64,000 nt of DNA, from assembly GCA_947396885.1 (NCBI GenBank), contig OX377202.1, positions 27,891,407-27,955,406 on the forward strand, read 5' to 3'. The first letter of the stretch is position 1. Each line of letters begins with the position of its first letter. The notes beneath the pieces were generated by a model. It saw nothing but the letters and a program-made list of their open reading frames with translations, made no database searches and was not told the origin of the DNA. This document shows positions 24,100 to 32,950 of this stretch, in pieces. The DNA is from Heligmosomoides polygyrus polygyrus. Its lineage: Eukaryota > Nematoda > Chromadorea > Rhabditida > Heligmosomidae. Position numbers and translations under genes: made by a program.

Positions 24100-25183
24100 T
24101 GACGTTTTTGAGAAGAAAATACTGGGACATAGTTGACTATGTCCTAGTGTGAAGTCGACTATAAACGAGCAAGCTATGGCCAGTATGTGGTCGACTGTAA
24201 GAGCGCAGGATTGCTGTACGCGATCACGCACTGCTGAGAGCACCAATCCATGTAAAGAATCTTAAACAGCAGGTCTTTATATACATGGTGGCGAACATGA
24301 GATGACCATTGAAATGGAAACCTTTCTAGGAGAAATTGAATTATATTGTAATGTTACTTTGCTTTGTTTTCAGATTAAGCTGGAATTTAGAGGTGCGATT
24401 TTGTTTGTTTTGAAAATCTAGACACTGAAGAATTTTTGGTCAGTCTAATGTGGGATTTGAGATATGTTATATATTTTTGTTTTGGGAAGCTTTGACCTCG
24501 ATAATGTTCTGTTTTGAAAGTAGAGTGATCGGAATTATTCTATCTTATTTGTTTTAAGAAACGTTGAGCTAAGATGTTTGTTTTGAAAAGAATTGAAATA
24601 GCCAACGCATTAGCTGCAAAGGTTTGGAAGGTCTCGAGCTGAGAAATGTTCTGTTTTGCAAAAGGCTTTGGCTTGAAATGTACTCTTTTAAAAGGTCGTG
24701 ATAAAACTGGTACGACTATCGGCCTTCCACCGGGATTTCTAGAGCTACCTTCTCGTCTCTGACGAAAATAAACTGCGTAATGACGTCGTTATATAGAATA
24801 CAACTGTATGCCGGCTAGAATTATTGGTAGGCTTCCATAAATGAACAGAGTGTCGGACTGCCACCGCGTTTTCTTAACGAGTTGTCTTCTCGAATCTCTT
24901 ATTCATATTTCCAATTCTAACACTCTCGAACTTAAGGTTTTGAAATTTTGAACATGATGCCTAGAAGAACTTTTTTGACGAGAGTGACATCGATGTTAAT
25001 TGAACACTCGTGGGCTAAGCTGCTGAAGCTGCACTATTCGGGACCTCGTTAGTGCAGCTTTGAGTTTACAGTTCGATCGACCATCACCCCTTGGAGAAAG
25101 ATTGAGCATGCATGCTATGAGAAAGCTGGTACCCTTCTTAGGGAATATATTTTGAAGTTTTAATGGAATTGCTTGGATTAATT
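24100..25183 (-). other. Provirus 5' leader, no gene recognised
   Basis: About 1.1 kb between primer site and gag, unusually long. It contains TTTTGTTTTGAAA-like words repeated at 24400-24680. A TATATAAAG word lies on the minus strand near 24276. It might hold part of another element's LTR; I found no second copy to prove that. Confidence 0.4.
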
Positions 25184-25196
25184 CGGCCGATGCACC
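25184..25196 (-). other. Primer binding site, tRNA-Gly type
   Basis: One base after the 5' LTR end the minus strand reads GGTGCATCGGCCG, which is complementary to the 3' end of nematode tRNA-Gly including most of the added CCA; only the first base of the expected TGG is changed. BEL-family elements are known to use tRNA-Gly, so this fixes the LTR boundary and the element's polarity. Confidence 0.75.
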
Positions 25197-25197
25197 T

Positions 25198-25563
25198 TGT
25201 TTGGGATGCAAATCCCAATGTAAATGAAGTATGTATTCCGCTGTTTTTTCATATTTGCATTTTATATATTTTATTGTCTCAGACCCACAATCAGCCATAG
25301 GAGTAAGACTAAAACATAGAGCACCAAATCGACCATCCAAATAATCAAACTGAGTGGAGTTCGTTTGAGTTGTTTGTTAATCAGTGGAATTCAACTTGGG
25401 CTTAATTGAGCTTTCTTATTCTTTGCCTCTTGGTCAATCAGCTAGCGGGCCCGCTGAATGGGCGGGCGATAGGCCTCGCTCCGTCTGGCGCTCGTCTCCG
25501 AGCCACGATTCCGCTGGGTTGCAGCTTTTATGCGGAGAGAAGTGGGCTGGCGATGACTCAACA
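25198..25563 (-). repeat. 5' LTR of the BEL/Pao provirus
   Basis: Read on the minus strand it starts TGTTGAGTCATCGCC and ends CATCCCAAACA. A CATAAAAG TATA-like word lies about 35 bp in, and an AATAAAATATATAAA polyadenylation-like word lies in the last third. It matches 14205-14585 over nearly its whole length (for example CTGAGACAATAAAATATA against CTGAGACAGTAAAATACA), with about one change in ten and short gaps by eye. Confidence 0.85.
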
Positions 25564-26134
25564 TCATGAACTGAGAGTTCATGACAACATGTAAGTAACC
25601 TGCCACGAAAAAAAACCTGCCTTGTCTGCAAGACACCGCTTCGTGGGAAGCGGCAACTTTTGCACGAAAAGTATGTCACTAGACGAGTAGTCTCTTTATC
25701 GCAGCTTGGATTGGTACAAGTTTTTGTATGAAGAACAGCAATCAGATGATTAACTTCTAAACAGAAAGACACCTCAGCTCCTTCTTGGGAGTCAGCCAAC
25801 GCGGAATTGGAGCGAGCGCAGGGTTTCCAAACATCAATGGTAAACCGGGGCATTCCTCTAGCAACAGACGCGGCGATATAGCACGCAAAATCCCAGCTAG
25901 GCCCAAATTACTCGGTCGTTCTGCGATCAGGACGCGGTATAGGAGGCACACACGTGACAAACAACGATCAAAATTTGCAACGGGGACGCAGGGGGACACG
26001 AGGCAAGTGAGACGGACGAGGAAGTGGACCTTCCTCCTGACGACTCAAATCTTGGTTCATCCGAAAGTCTCTCGGTGGAAGTCACTCTTATCTGAATCAC
26101 CTTACGGCTTTTCCAAAGTGCTTACATGGTTCAT

Positions 26135-26195
26135 TTACACCTGGCTTAAAAAAGTACGCATCCGAATAATTTGAGTCGGCGTCGGATCCAGTGGT
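26135..26195 (-). repeat. Fragment of the ATTGGATCCGAC MITE family
   Basis: The minus strand reads ACTGGATCCGACGCCGACTC, nearly identical to the left end of the element at 52626. Only one terminus is present. Confidence 0.5.
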
Positions 26196-26414
26196 CGCTG
26201 CATCTATGCCGATGATCGTGAACCTGTAAAGGGCATTGCGCGAAGCTTGAATCACGGGCTTCAGGGCTTCCACCTTTACAAGGAAGTTCTCCGGTTGATA
26301 AAAATGACCCCAGTGATAGCCGTTCTTGTTAATACATCATACTAACGTGCAGTGGTCGACCTTTCTCCACGGTATGTTCTCTAATCGATGGTTGGAGGAG
26401 GATCACGCGACCTA

Positions 26415-27323
26415 TTAGGTCGTTACCTAAGTTCTGTCGTTTTTTGACCTCTAACTTCAAATGTAAATTTCTTGGCCCAAACATAACTTTATTAGTCAAA
26501 ATAAGAACCATTACAATCTATACATCTTTGCCAACGAGACACTATTTTACTTATTTCAGTAGCATGGAACTAAGGAGACCTAGAAGCGATGAATTCTTCG
26601 AGAGCATATTTTGCATCATGTCGGTTCCTGAAGTATTTCCCGCGAAGGAAGCCGTCGGGATGTTTAAAAAATTGGTAGTCTGTAGACGATAGGTCGGGCG
26701 AATACGCTGGATGCTCGAGTGTTTCGTATTCCAAAGAATGGAGCTTCTGCCTGGCGATCATCGATACATGTAGCCTAGCGTTGTCGCGCAAGAATATCGG
26801 TCCCTTTCTGTAGATCAGCGCTGGGTAGATTTGCTGGAACTCCTTGTGCACCTTGTCCAGCTTCTGACAGTTTCTTTCCGCCTTGATTGTTTCACCAGCT
26901 TTGGGAACGCTGTAGTGGATTAAACCGGTGGCACACCACCAAACGGTCACCATCACCCTTTCCCGCTGCATACTCGGCTTTGGGCTGTGATTAGGTGCTT
27001 CGTCAATATCCAACCATTTGTCGTATACAATTCATTTTTTGTCACAAGTCACAATTTGCTCCAGAAACGGGTCGCTTTTGTTGCGTAGAAGGAGCGCTGA
27101 CGATACTTGCAAACGGCGAGCTCGAAGAGCGAATCTGCTCTCGAAGAATTCATTTCTAGATCTCCGAAGTTCTATGCTACTGAAATAAGTAAATTAGCGC
27201 CTCGTTGGCAAAGACGTTTGGATTGTAATGGTACTTATTTCGCTTAATGAAGTTATGTTTGAGCCGAGATACTTACATTTGAAGGTAGAGATCAAAAACG
27301 ACAGAACTTAGGTAACGACCTAA
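26415..27323 (-). mobile_element. Fold-back mariner with 190-bp inverted termini
   Basis: Bounded by TTAGGTCGTTACCTAAGTTC and its complement, with TA on both sides (26413-26414 and 27324-27325), the mariner target duplication. The two ends are inverted copies for about 190 bp (26415-26605 and 27137-27323), far longer than the roughly 30-bp mariner ITR. The extra length is the 3' end of the transposase gene, present at both ends. The centre encodes the C-terminal half of a mariner transposase on the minus strand (VTCDKK, then FLRDNARLHVSM, then HPAYSPDLSSTDYQFF). The N-terminal helix-turn-helix half is missing and the Trp after TCDKK reads as a stop, so it is non-autonomous. Confidence 0.9.
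26570..27123 (-). pseudogene. Mariner transposase, C-terminal half
   Basis: Open from 27013 to 26570, with the preceding ALLLRNKSDPFLEQIVTCDKK block readable through one stop near 27028. The catalytic triad can be placed: Asp in TCDKK, Asp in LRDNARLH and Asp in SPDLSSTDY, the D,D34D signature of mariner. Normal mariner transposases are about 340-350 residues; only about 180 remain here. The N-terminal DNA-binding region has been replaced by the inverted copy of the 3' end. Confidence 0.85.
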
Positions 27324-28067
27324 TAGTTGCCTCTACTAATATGTAGCTGGCAGCAAACAGCACAGTTGGAGGCTCGCAGCTGTTATGGACTACGATTATA
27401 TAGAATTGCTAAGTGGTAATCAGCCACAGAAATCAAATCTTGTAACTGCTCAGACGCTTTCAAGAGATGACGCTTCCGTCGTAAACGTTTTTACCCTTAG
27501 CACTTGGAAATGTTTTTTTTCCTTAGCACTTGGAAATCATTTCTATCTAGACCTACAGCTTGACTGTTTCCATACTGATATCAGCGGCCGGCTCATCCCG
27601 ATATGCGGGTGAGTGCTGACGGGTCCAACGAGGTGTGGATGTTGCGTTCGATCAAACAGCGCCGGTGGTGTACAATACCGGCCTTAACTTTTGGTCATTG
27701 GGTGGAAAAAGCGAAAAAAAACCGCCTTTTCCGCCGCTTTTCTGCAGCGCTCTTCAAATTGAGCGCATTGTAAATTGAAACACACATTCGTGATCAGCAC
27801 CGAGCCCTCTTCCCGATCAGCTGAAAAGCGCCTGAAATGTAGTTCAGCGACCTAATTTCTGCCGGCGCGGCTGACCCCTGTGCTCGCGGGAGATAATTAC
27901 ATCCACAGCTCCCAAGTGGCTAATGAAGGAAGAGTTTCGGCCTTTTAAAGCCTAGTTTCTATTTTATATACATAGTCACACATAGTTCTCTAGATTTCCT
28001 AGCATTTCACAATCACAATGATCTACTTTCTTAAAGGATCCGACAATTTAAGTGTTGTTATTTTCAG

Positions 28068-28243
28068 AAAATGTCTCCGCTTTGGAGGAGTCTAATTTCG
28101 ACATATCACGCTTGTATGTGCCTATACTCGTTTGTCACGTTGGAGACGAGAGTGGAAATCAAGCTGCGAAGTTGGAACATTTAGGGTTGAAATCGCTAGC
28201 AATTGTGCGCTGCCAAAGTTGCCCTAATGACACTCCTTCGTAG
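28068..28243 (+). pseudogene. Exon-like block of duplicated unknown gene, left copy
   Basis: Starts after a TTATTTTCAG acceptor and is open for 58 codons before TAG. It aligns without gaps to the block at 30759 on the minus strand. Shared residues include SNF.IS.L, ILVC, NQ.A, L.LK.L and RCQ.CP.DT. A CXXC near the end suggests a secreted, disulphide-bonded protein, but I do not recognise the family. The next block of this copy (28290-28401: LEAYETPYS, then a one-base shift, then STGLEDILAMQLQSKL) is broken, so the left copy is probably a pseudogene. Confidence 0.45.
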
Positions 28244-28554
28244 TTTGCCGTACACTTTTCGCATCATTAGGTATAAAGAAACATAGGTATTTGGAGGCCT
28301 ATGAAACACCTTATAGTCTCCCATAGGTAGGATTTCGACTGGCCTGGAGGACATTTTAGCCATGCAGTTACAGAGCAAACTCACCTCAAATGCTAACTGA
28401 GTGTCCAAAGAAATGTCCAAAAACTAAAAGATTGTCTGCGAGATCATTCCCTAGTTAATTCTGACTCGAAGGGTAGCACGATTTCAAATTTTCGTTCATT
28501 TTTACCGGTTTATTACTAGTCAAATGTACCATAGATACTCCATAATGTACCATA

Positions 28555-28595
28555 CTCCGGAACTAATCTGGTCGGGACCCAGATTAGTTCCGGAG
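28555..28595. repeat. Perfect 17-bp-arm hairpin
   Basis: CTCCGGAACTAATCTGG and its exact complement CCAGATTAGTTCCGGAG are separated by TCGGGAC. It lies between two blocks of the left arm of the inverted duplication and has no counterpart in the right arm, so it arose after the duplication. Confidence 0.9.
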
Positions 28596-28800
28596 CCAGT
28601 CCACTCTCCTGCCTCTGTGGCCCCTCGAGCCATCTGAGGGCGCCGTAAATCGCCTAACTAGAGTTTTCACACTTCCGGTGCCGCGGCGCCATATTGATTC
28701 TTCCAAACGAGGGCGGGATAGAATACGCGGCGTACACCAAAGAAGGTTTTGACAACTACGACATCTCCCTTATACTTATACGCTTGTATTTTTCATTTCC

Positions 28801-30049
28801 CTTTACGTTTTAACATTGTTTAGATGCGTGGCGCATCCCAGAAACTTTAGGAGGCCAACGGATACTGTTGACAAAGTTTCTTTTATAGAAAACAAACGAC
28901 AAATGAAGGTATTAAGTTCAAAATTTGAATAAATTCCTTACCACAAATCAAGACTCTTAATGCTTTTTTAACAGTGATTGCGAAGTTTCTTGGTCGCATA
29001 ATAGTTAAAAGGCCATAACTAGCTGAGTCGGCAGGAAGCCGGCTTTCACATAGCTTCACGAGTCGATCATAGCCTCACTTCGCGGCTGGCTTAGAGATGC
29101 CGTCCATCTCTTAGCGCTCGGTGAGTTAGCCCCAAACTCATTTAGGAATGATATAGAACTGGAACATCCATCAACGGAACACCTCAAGACATTGCGTAGG
29201 ACACCGATCTCTCAGTTTGTACGGAAAGCTCTGTCAGTTTTGCAGCCTTTTTTTTCAAAAAAGTACAGCTCGACAGTGAAACTTGTCGCTCAAGCCAAAA
29301 ATTATTTTGTTTTCTACACCTGCGACAATGTGAAACGGCTAGTGGCCCACCTTCTTAAAATACATACTGGCGATTTAAAACGTAAGCTATTTAAAAACCG
29401 TCAGTGTCACTCAGGATGCATTTGGGAAGAAATCTCAAAATCCGCGAAAATTCAAATTCATTGTTATGACTAACCAGGTAAGGGTCTCAGGCATATGTCT
29501 GAACGCCGAAACAAATAGCACTGCGAGACTCTCCTCCCCACAAATAGTGGCAAGGTACAATCCTTTTTCACAAAGTCAAGCTTATAGAGATTCTGAAAAT
29601 TAACGAAGGGTTTGTTTTGCCAATTTTAAGCGTATGTATACGATGTTTGGAATGCTACGATGGTGCCACTTCATAATTAATTTTCAAGGGCTCTAACCCT
29701 GATAGACTGTAAAAATGGAGTGTATTTTTTCGCTATATGAAGGGTGGGCATTTCTCCAGTGTTATCCGTTTTCGGCGTTCAAAAATACTCCTGAGCCCTT
29801 TCCCTCGTAAGAAGAACATGAGCTTTTCTATGGCCACTGCTTTATGTATACTAAATAGTTTAACAGCAGTCACTTAGAATTTGAGGTTTGGGTGAACTAT
29901 ACATGGAAAATGATGAACGAAAGAATGGGAGAAAATCAAAGTCGTAAGTTTTGAAGGCGTAATGAAATGAAAACAAATTCGAGTAGTTTCTCTGGAATGC
30001 GCTTTCTCCGGCTAATGCGAGACAGTTACTAAGAAATAGAAAGACAAGC
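28801..30049. other. Centre of the inverted duplication, no gene assigned
   Basis: A 93-codon plus-strand frame at 29192-29473 contains YTCDNVKRLVAHLLKIHTGD, which looks a little like a BED-type zinc finger (C..., L..HL...H) as found at the start of hAT transposases, but the cysteine pair is incomplete. I leave it unassigned. Confidence 0.35.
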
Positions 30050-30368
30050 ATGACAAATAAAGGGAATTTTTCGCCGTTAGTCAGACCCTGTTCGAGGTGA
30101 GCCACGCATTCTACATTGCCGCCGTTTGGAACGATCAATATCACGCCGCAGCTCCTGAAGTGTGAAGACTATGATTAGGCGATGAACGGTGCCCTCAGAA
30201 GGCGCGAGGGGTCACAGGGGCAGGCGAGTAGACTAACTCTTCACAACTAATCGGCATCCAGATCCGGACGCTAGAACTTTAAGCAGCGATAGCAGCGGTT
30301 TGTGTAAACGAATTATTAAAAACAAAGTATCATTCAGCTCAGATTTAATTGGCGAATGCAGTCGTAAG

Positions 30369-30519
30369 TTATTTTTCCATTTTGAAAGAATTTTTAAATG
30401 ATAGTAAATTCGCATTGATAGCGAGTTTGAGGCGTAACTGAGCAGCAGAAATCTCTTCTAAGCTAGCCGTAATCTCAAATGTTGAAGGCTGCATGGGGTT
30501 TTCATAGGCCTCCAATTCT
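30369..30519 (-). CDS. Exon-like block 2 of duplicated unknown gene, right copy
   Basis: Begins after an ACAATTTAG acceptor and is open for 49 codons to a stop: ELEAYENPMQ, then FEITASLEEISAAQLRLKL and NANLLSFKNS. The left copy preserves LEAYE.P, S.LE.I.A.QL..KL and NAN despite a frameshift. The amphipathic helix-like end and lack of cysteine differ from block 1. If the stop is real this is the last exon. Family unknown. Confidence 0.4.
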
Positions 30520-30541
30520 CTAAATTGTATTCTCCAATGAA

Positions 30542-30759
30542 TCATTCTATGGTCAATTCAGTCGTAGGAAAATGCCCGAATGGTTGCCAGAAAGTGTCAT
30601 GAGGACAAATTTGGCAGCGTGTAGGTTCTAAAGTTTTCAATTCTAAAGGTTTTCCTTCCGCAGTTTGGTTCCAAACGAAACAGTTCAGCAAACAAACAAG
30701 TATAAGCCTCCACAAGTTTGATATTCCAAAATTAGAGTTCTTCAAAGTGGAGATAATTC
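30542..30759 (-). CDS. Exon-like block 1 of duplicated unknown gene, right copy
   Basis: Starts after a CATTATCAG acceptor in the same phase as the left copy. It encodes STLKNSNFGISNLWRLILVC, a hydrophobic stretch, then PTRCQICPHDTFW, and closes at a stop near 30542. The hydrophobic stretch ILVCLLNCFVW could be part of a signal peptide or membrane segment. Conservation of frame with the inverted copy is the evidence that it was coding. I see no clear donor at the point where similarity ends. Confidence 0.4.
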
Positions 30760-31162
30760 CTGATAATGATGCCTTCGAAATTAGCGTGTCCTTAAGAAAT
30801 TACATCACTGTAATCGTCAAGAACTGGAGAGTACAAAAATTTATGTGGCGTCAAGTGTAACGCATCCAGTAAGCCTGAAACTCAATCGAATCTTCTTGTA
30901 TTCGGACCACTTAGGCGCATATATCTTTTGGGCGTTATTATCTCACGCGAGGGAGGGCGCCCGCCGCGTCGAGTAGAATGTAGGTCATCGAAGTGAATTT
31001 TTTCACATTTGCAGGCGCTTTCCACCCTATGAGGAAGATGTCCCGATGCTGATCCCGAATATTCATTTCATTTTTCAAAGCGCTCAATTTGAAGAGCGCT
31101 ACAGAAAAGCGGCGGAAAAGACTTTTTTTCGCTTTTTCCGCCCAAAGACCAAAAGTTAAGGC

Positions 31163-31275
31163 CGGTATTGTAATGGCGTAGAGCATTCCCGCCCGGTCAG
31201 AGGGAGGTGCGGGTATGAGTCCCGCCTGGCGCTAGAAGTCTTGATCGCAACAAAACATCGTTGTAATGATGTTTT
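31163..31275 (+). repeat. tRNA-derived repeat, second SINE-like family, copy 1
   Basis: GTAATGGCGTAGAGCATT resembles a tRNA A-box region and GGGTATGAGTCCCGCC a B box (GGTTCGANTCC type). After it comes GCGCTAGAAGTCTTGATCGC and AACAAAACATCGTTG, a shared tail. It matches 35364-35472 in inverse orientation. A third tRNA-like stretch, with GAGCGGGTTCAACTCCGACC, lies at about 31490-31575. Confidence 0.6.
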
Positions 31276-31990
31276 TATATTTTTGCTTAAGCCTTGAGTG
31301 GCTGTTATAGACTACATAACAGTCGCTTCTATAAAATGCGATCAAGGCTAAAAAATGTTAAAACGTTTATTCACCGAATGCCTTCACCCAAAGAGTTTCC
31401 TGATGCTGATATCAGTGGCCGGCTCATACCGATTGCACGGAAGAATTGTGGTAAGTATATGGTTGCTAGGAAAACATCGTAGATGTTCTGTTCGATCAAA
31501 CAGCGATGATAGTGGGCATCTCTGCCCAGAAGGCAGAAGGAGCGGGTTCAACTCCGACCTGGAGTCTGGCTCTTAGCTGCTTTCAACAAACCACACTATT
31601 GATTCAAATAGCTGCTGTCATCAGTTATCGAAATTGAATGAAGAAATCAAGGAAAAACGCCCTGAATAGGCCAATCGCAAAGGAGTGATGCTCCATCACA
31701 ATAACCCCAGACCCCGCACCTCTTTGACAATCCGTTAAAAATTAACAGTGGTCAATTAGGAACCGATGCCACATCCGCCCTATAGCACTATCTTAGCTCT
31801 ATTAGATTACTATTTGCTTCGCTCCCTTCAAAACTATTTGATAGTAAAACTGGTGTACATGTCGCGGAGGTGAGAAGCGGGGCGCCGCGAACTAGTCGTT
31901 ACTTCTACCGTAATCGCGGCAGCCACGGCATCGATCGAATTCGCCTCCTCTGCGAGGCCCTGCCTTCGAGGTTGGTAGTGACCAGGTGAG

Positions 31991-32300
31991 CCATTTTAAC
32001 ACGTGTAGCTTAGGTAGTCTCCGTGGCGGGCTGGTTAAACTTTCCAGGCAAATGCAGACGTGCCCTTCGGGCACGGCTTTGGCAAGGCAAGAAACTCCGG
32101 GTTGTCGGCCATTTCAACACGTGCTGCTTGGGTGGTCTTCGAGGCGGAGTTTGCTGAACTTCCCAGATGGACGCAGACGCGCCCTTCGGGCACAGCTTTG
32201 GCAAGGGAAGGAACTCCGGATTGTAGGGCATTCCAACACGTGCAGCTTAGGTGAACCGCGTGGCGGAGTTCCTCCGCACGCCTCGTCTCGACTCCCTCTC
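31991..32300. repeat. 118-bp tandem repeat, about 2.5 copies
   Basis: The unit start CCATTTTAACACGTGTAGCTT recurs at 32109 (CCATTTCAACACGTGCTGCTT) and 32228 (GCATTCCAACACGTGCAGCTT). Each unit also holds CGCCCTTCGGGCACAGC and GGAACTCCGG. Open frames on both strands follow the repetition and are not supported as genes. Confidence 0.9.
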
Positions 32301-32815
32301 CGAGCTAACAGCTGAGCGTTGATCGATACCTCACGGGCTCTTCTGTGCGGCTGAGCCTGGCAGTGCCATAGAAGGGGCGTGTTCATTTCGGGTTTGATTG
32401 TATGGAGTGATTACGGTACAGTGCGTGACTACAGTCGATGCTCTCCCGTTACAGCACCCCCGCTCCAGTGCTCACCTACGCGACTTGTACCAAAACTGGT
32501 AAAACCTTTGATTCCGATCAAGCTATTAAAAATGAGTTGCACCAGTGGTTTAGGATATACCGGCATAGGTACAGCATATTTTTTAAATTTTTTAAAATAG
32601 AAGGCATGTATTGCTGAGCCGTAGTATAGCGACTAAAGTGAAGTGAATGTTGGGGATGCTTTTTTATGATTTCTCACTATTGATCTGTTCCTCTAGGAAA
32701 ATTCCTCCAAAGTGAAAATCTAGAAGAATTGCGTTTCCTTGAATTCTTTTTGTTGTTTCAAAAAATCTGAATCAAAACAATAGTAAATGTCCGAGAGCTT
32801 ATGTAACAGCCTAAG

Positions 32816-32947
32816 GCCCCGTTTATACTTCGTCATGGCGCGACGCGATGGCCACGTAATGAGGCCAAATTAATCGATCGCGTCCCACAACCAATACGGC
32901 CACTATACGTGGCGTCGCGTCGGCTGCGACGAAGTATAAACGGGGCC
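32816..32947. mobile_element. PIF/Harbinger-type MITE
   Basis: A 132-bp element with perfect 20-bp inverted termini GGCCCCGTTTATACTTCGTC, further imperfect pairing inside, and TAA on both sides (32813-32815, 32948-32950). A 3-bp TWA target duplication and GGCCC-like ends are characteristic of Harbinger MITEs. No coding capacity. Confidence 0.9.
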
Positions 32948-32950
32948 TAA

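Larger units (their letters stand above)
14205..25563 (-). mobile_element. BEL/Pao LTR provirus with env, degenerate
   Basis: An 11.4-kb LTR retroelement reading right to left. LTRs of 366-381 bp bound it, each starting TGTT and ending CAAACA in the element's sense. Flanks ACATG and TCATG suggest a decayed target duplication. A primer site for tRNA-Gly follows the 5' LTR. In sense order it has gag (24.1-22.8 kb), zinc knuckle and aspartic protease (22.9-22.2), RT (22.0-20.8), RNase H (20.8-20.1), integrase (19.75-18.3) and an envelope-like region (18.3-16.0), the usual BEL/Pao order with env last. All genes carry stops or shifts, so this copy cannot make its proteins. Between env and the 3' LTR there is an extra gag-like fragment and a tRNA-like sequence. 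The 24.1-25.18 kb leader has no gene that I recognise. Confidence 0.9.
27665..31175. repeat. Old 3.5-kb inverted duplication with preserved coding blocks
   Basis: Four segments of 27665-28800 recur inverted, in mirrored order, at 30050-31175: 27665-27895 with 30938-31175 (CCGGCCTTAACTTTTGGTC), 28068-28243 with 30570-30759, 28290-28401 with 30400-30519, and 28596-28760 with 30070-30235. About 65-80 percent of bases agree by eye. The copies are tail to tail with about 1.2 kb of unrelated DNA between. The second and third pairs keep matching reading frames, so the duplicated unit was probably a multi-exon host gene of unknown family. A 40-bp hairpin sits in the left arm at 28555. Confidence 0.75.

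Noticed and set aside
25434..25853. 139-codon minus-strand frame with several cysteines
   Set aside because: Half of it lies in the 5' LTR; the cysteines do not form a recognised finger and no splice context is seen.
29192..29473. BED zinc-finger protein or hAT transposase start
   Set aside because: HLLKIHTGD looks suggestive, but only one convincing cysteine precedes it and no transposase blocks follow.
31991..32300. CRISPR-like array
   Set aside because: The repeats are 118 bp with no constant-repeat/variable-spacer pattern, and the context is eukaryotic.
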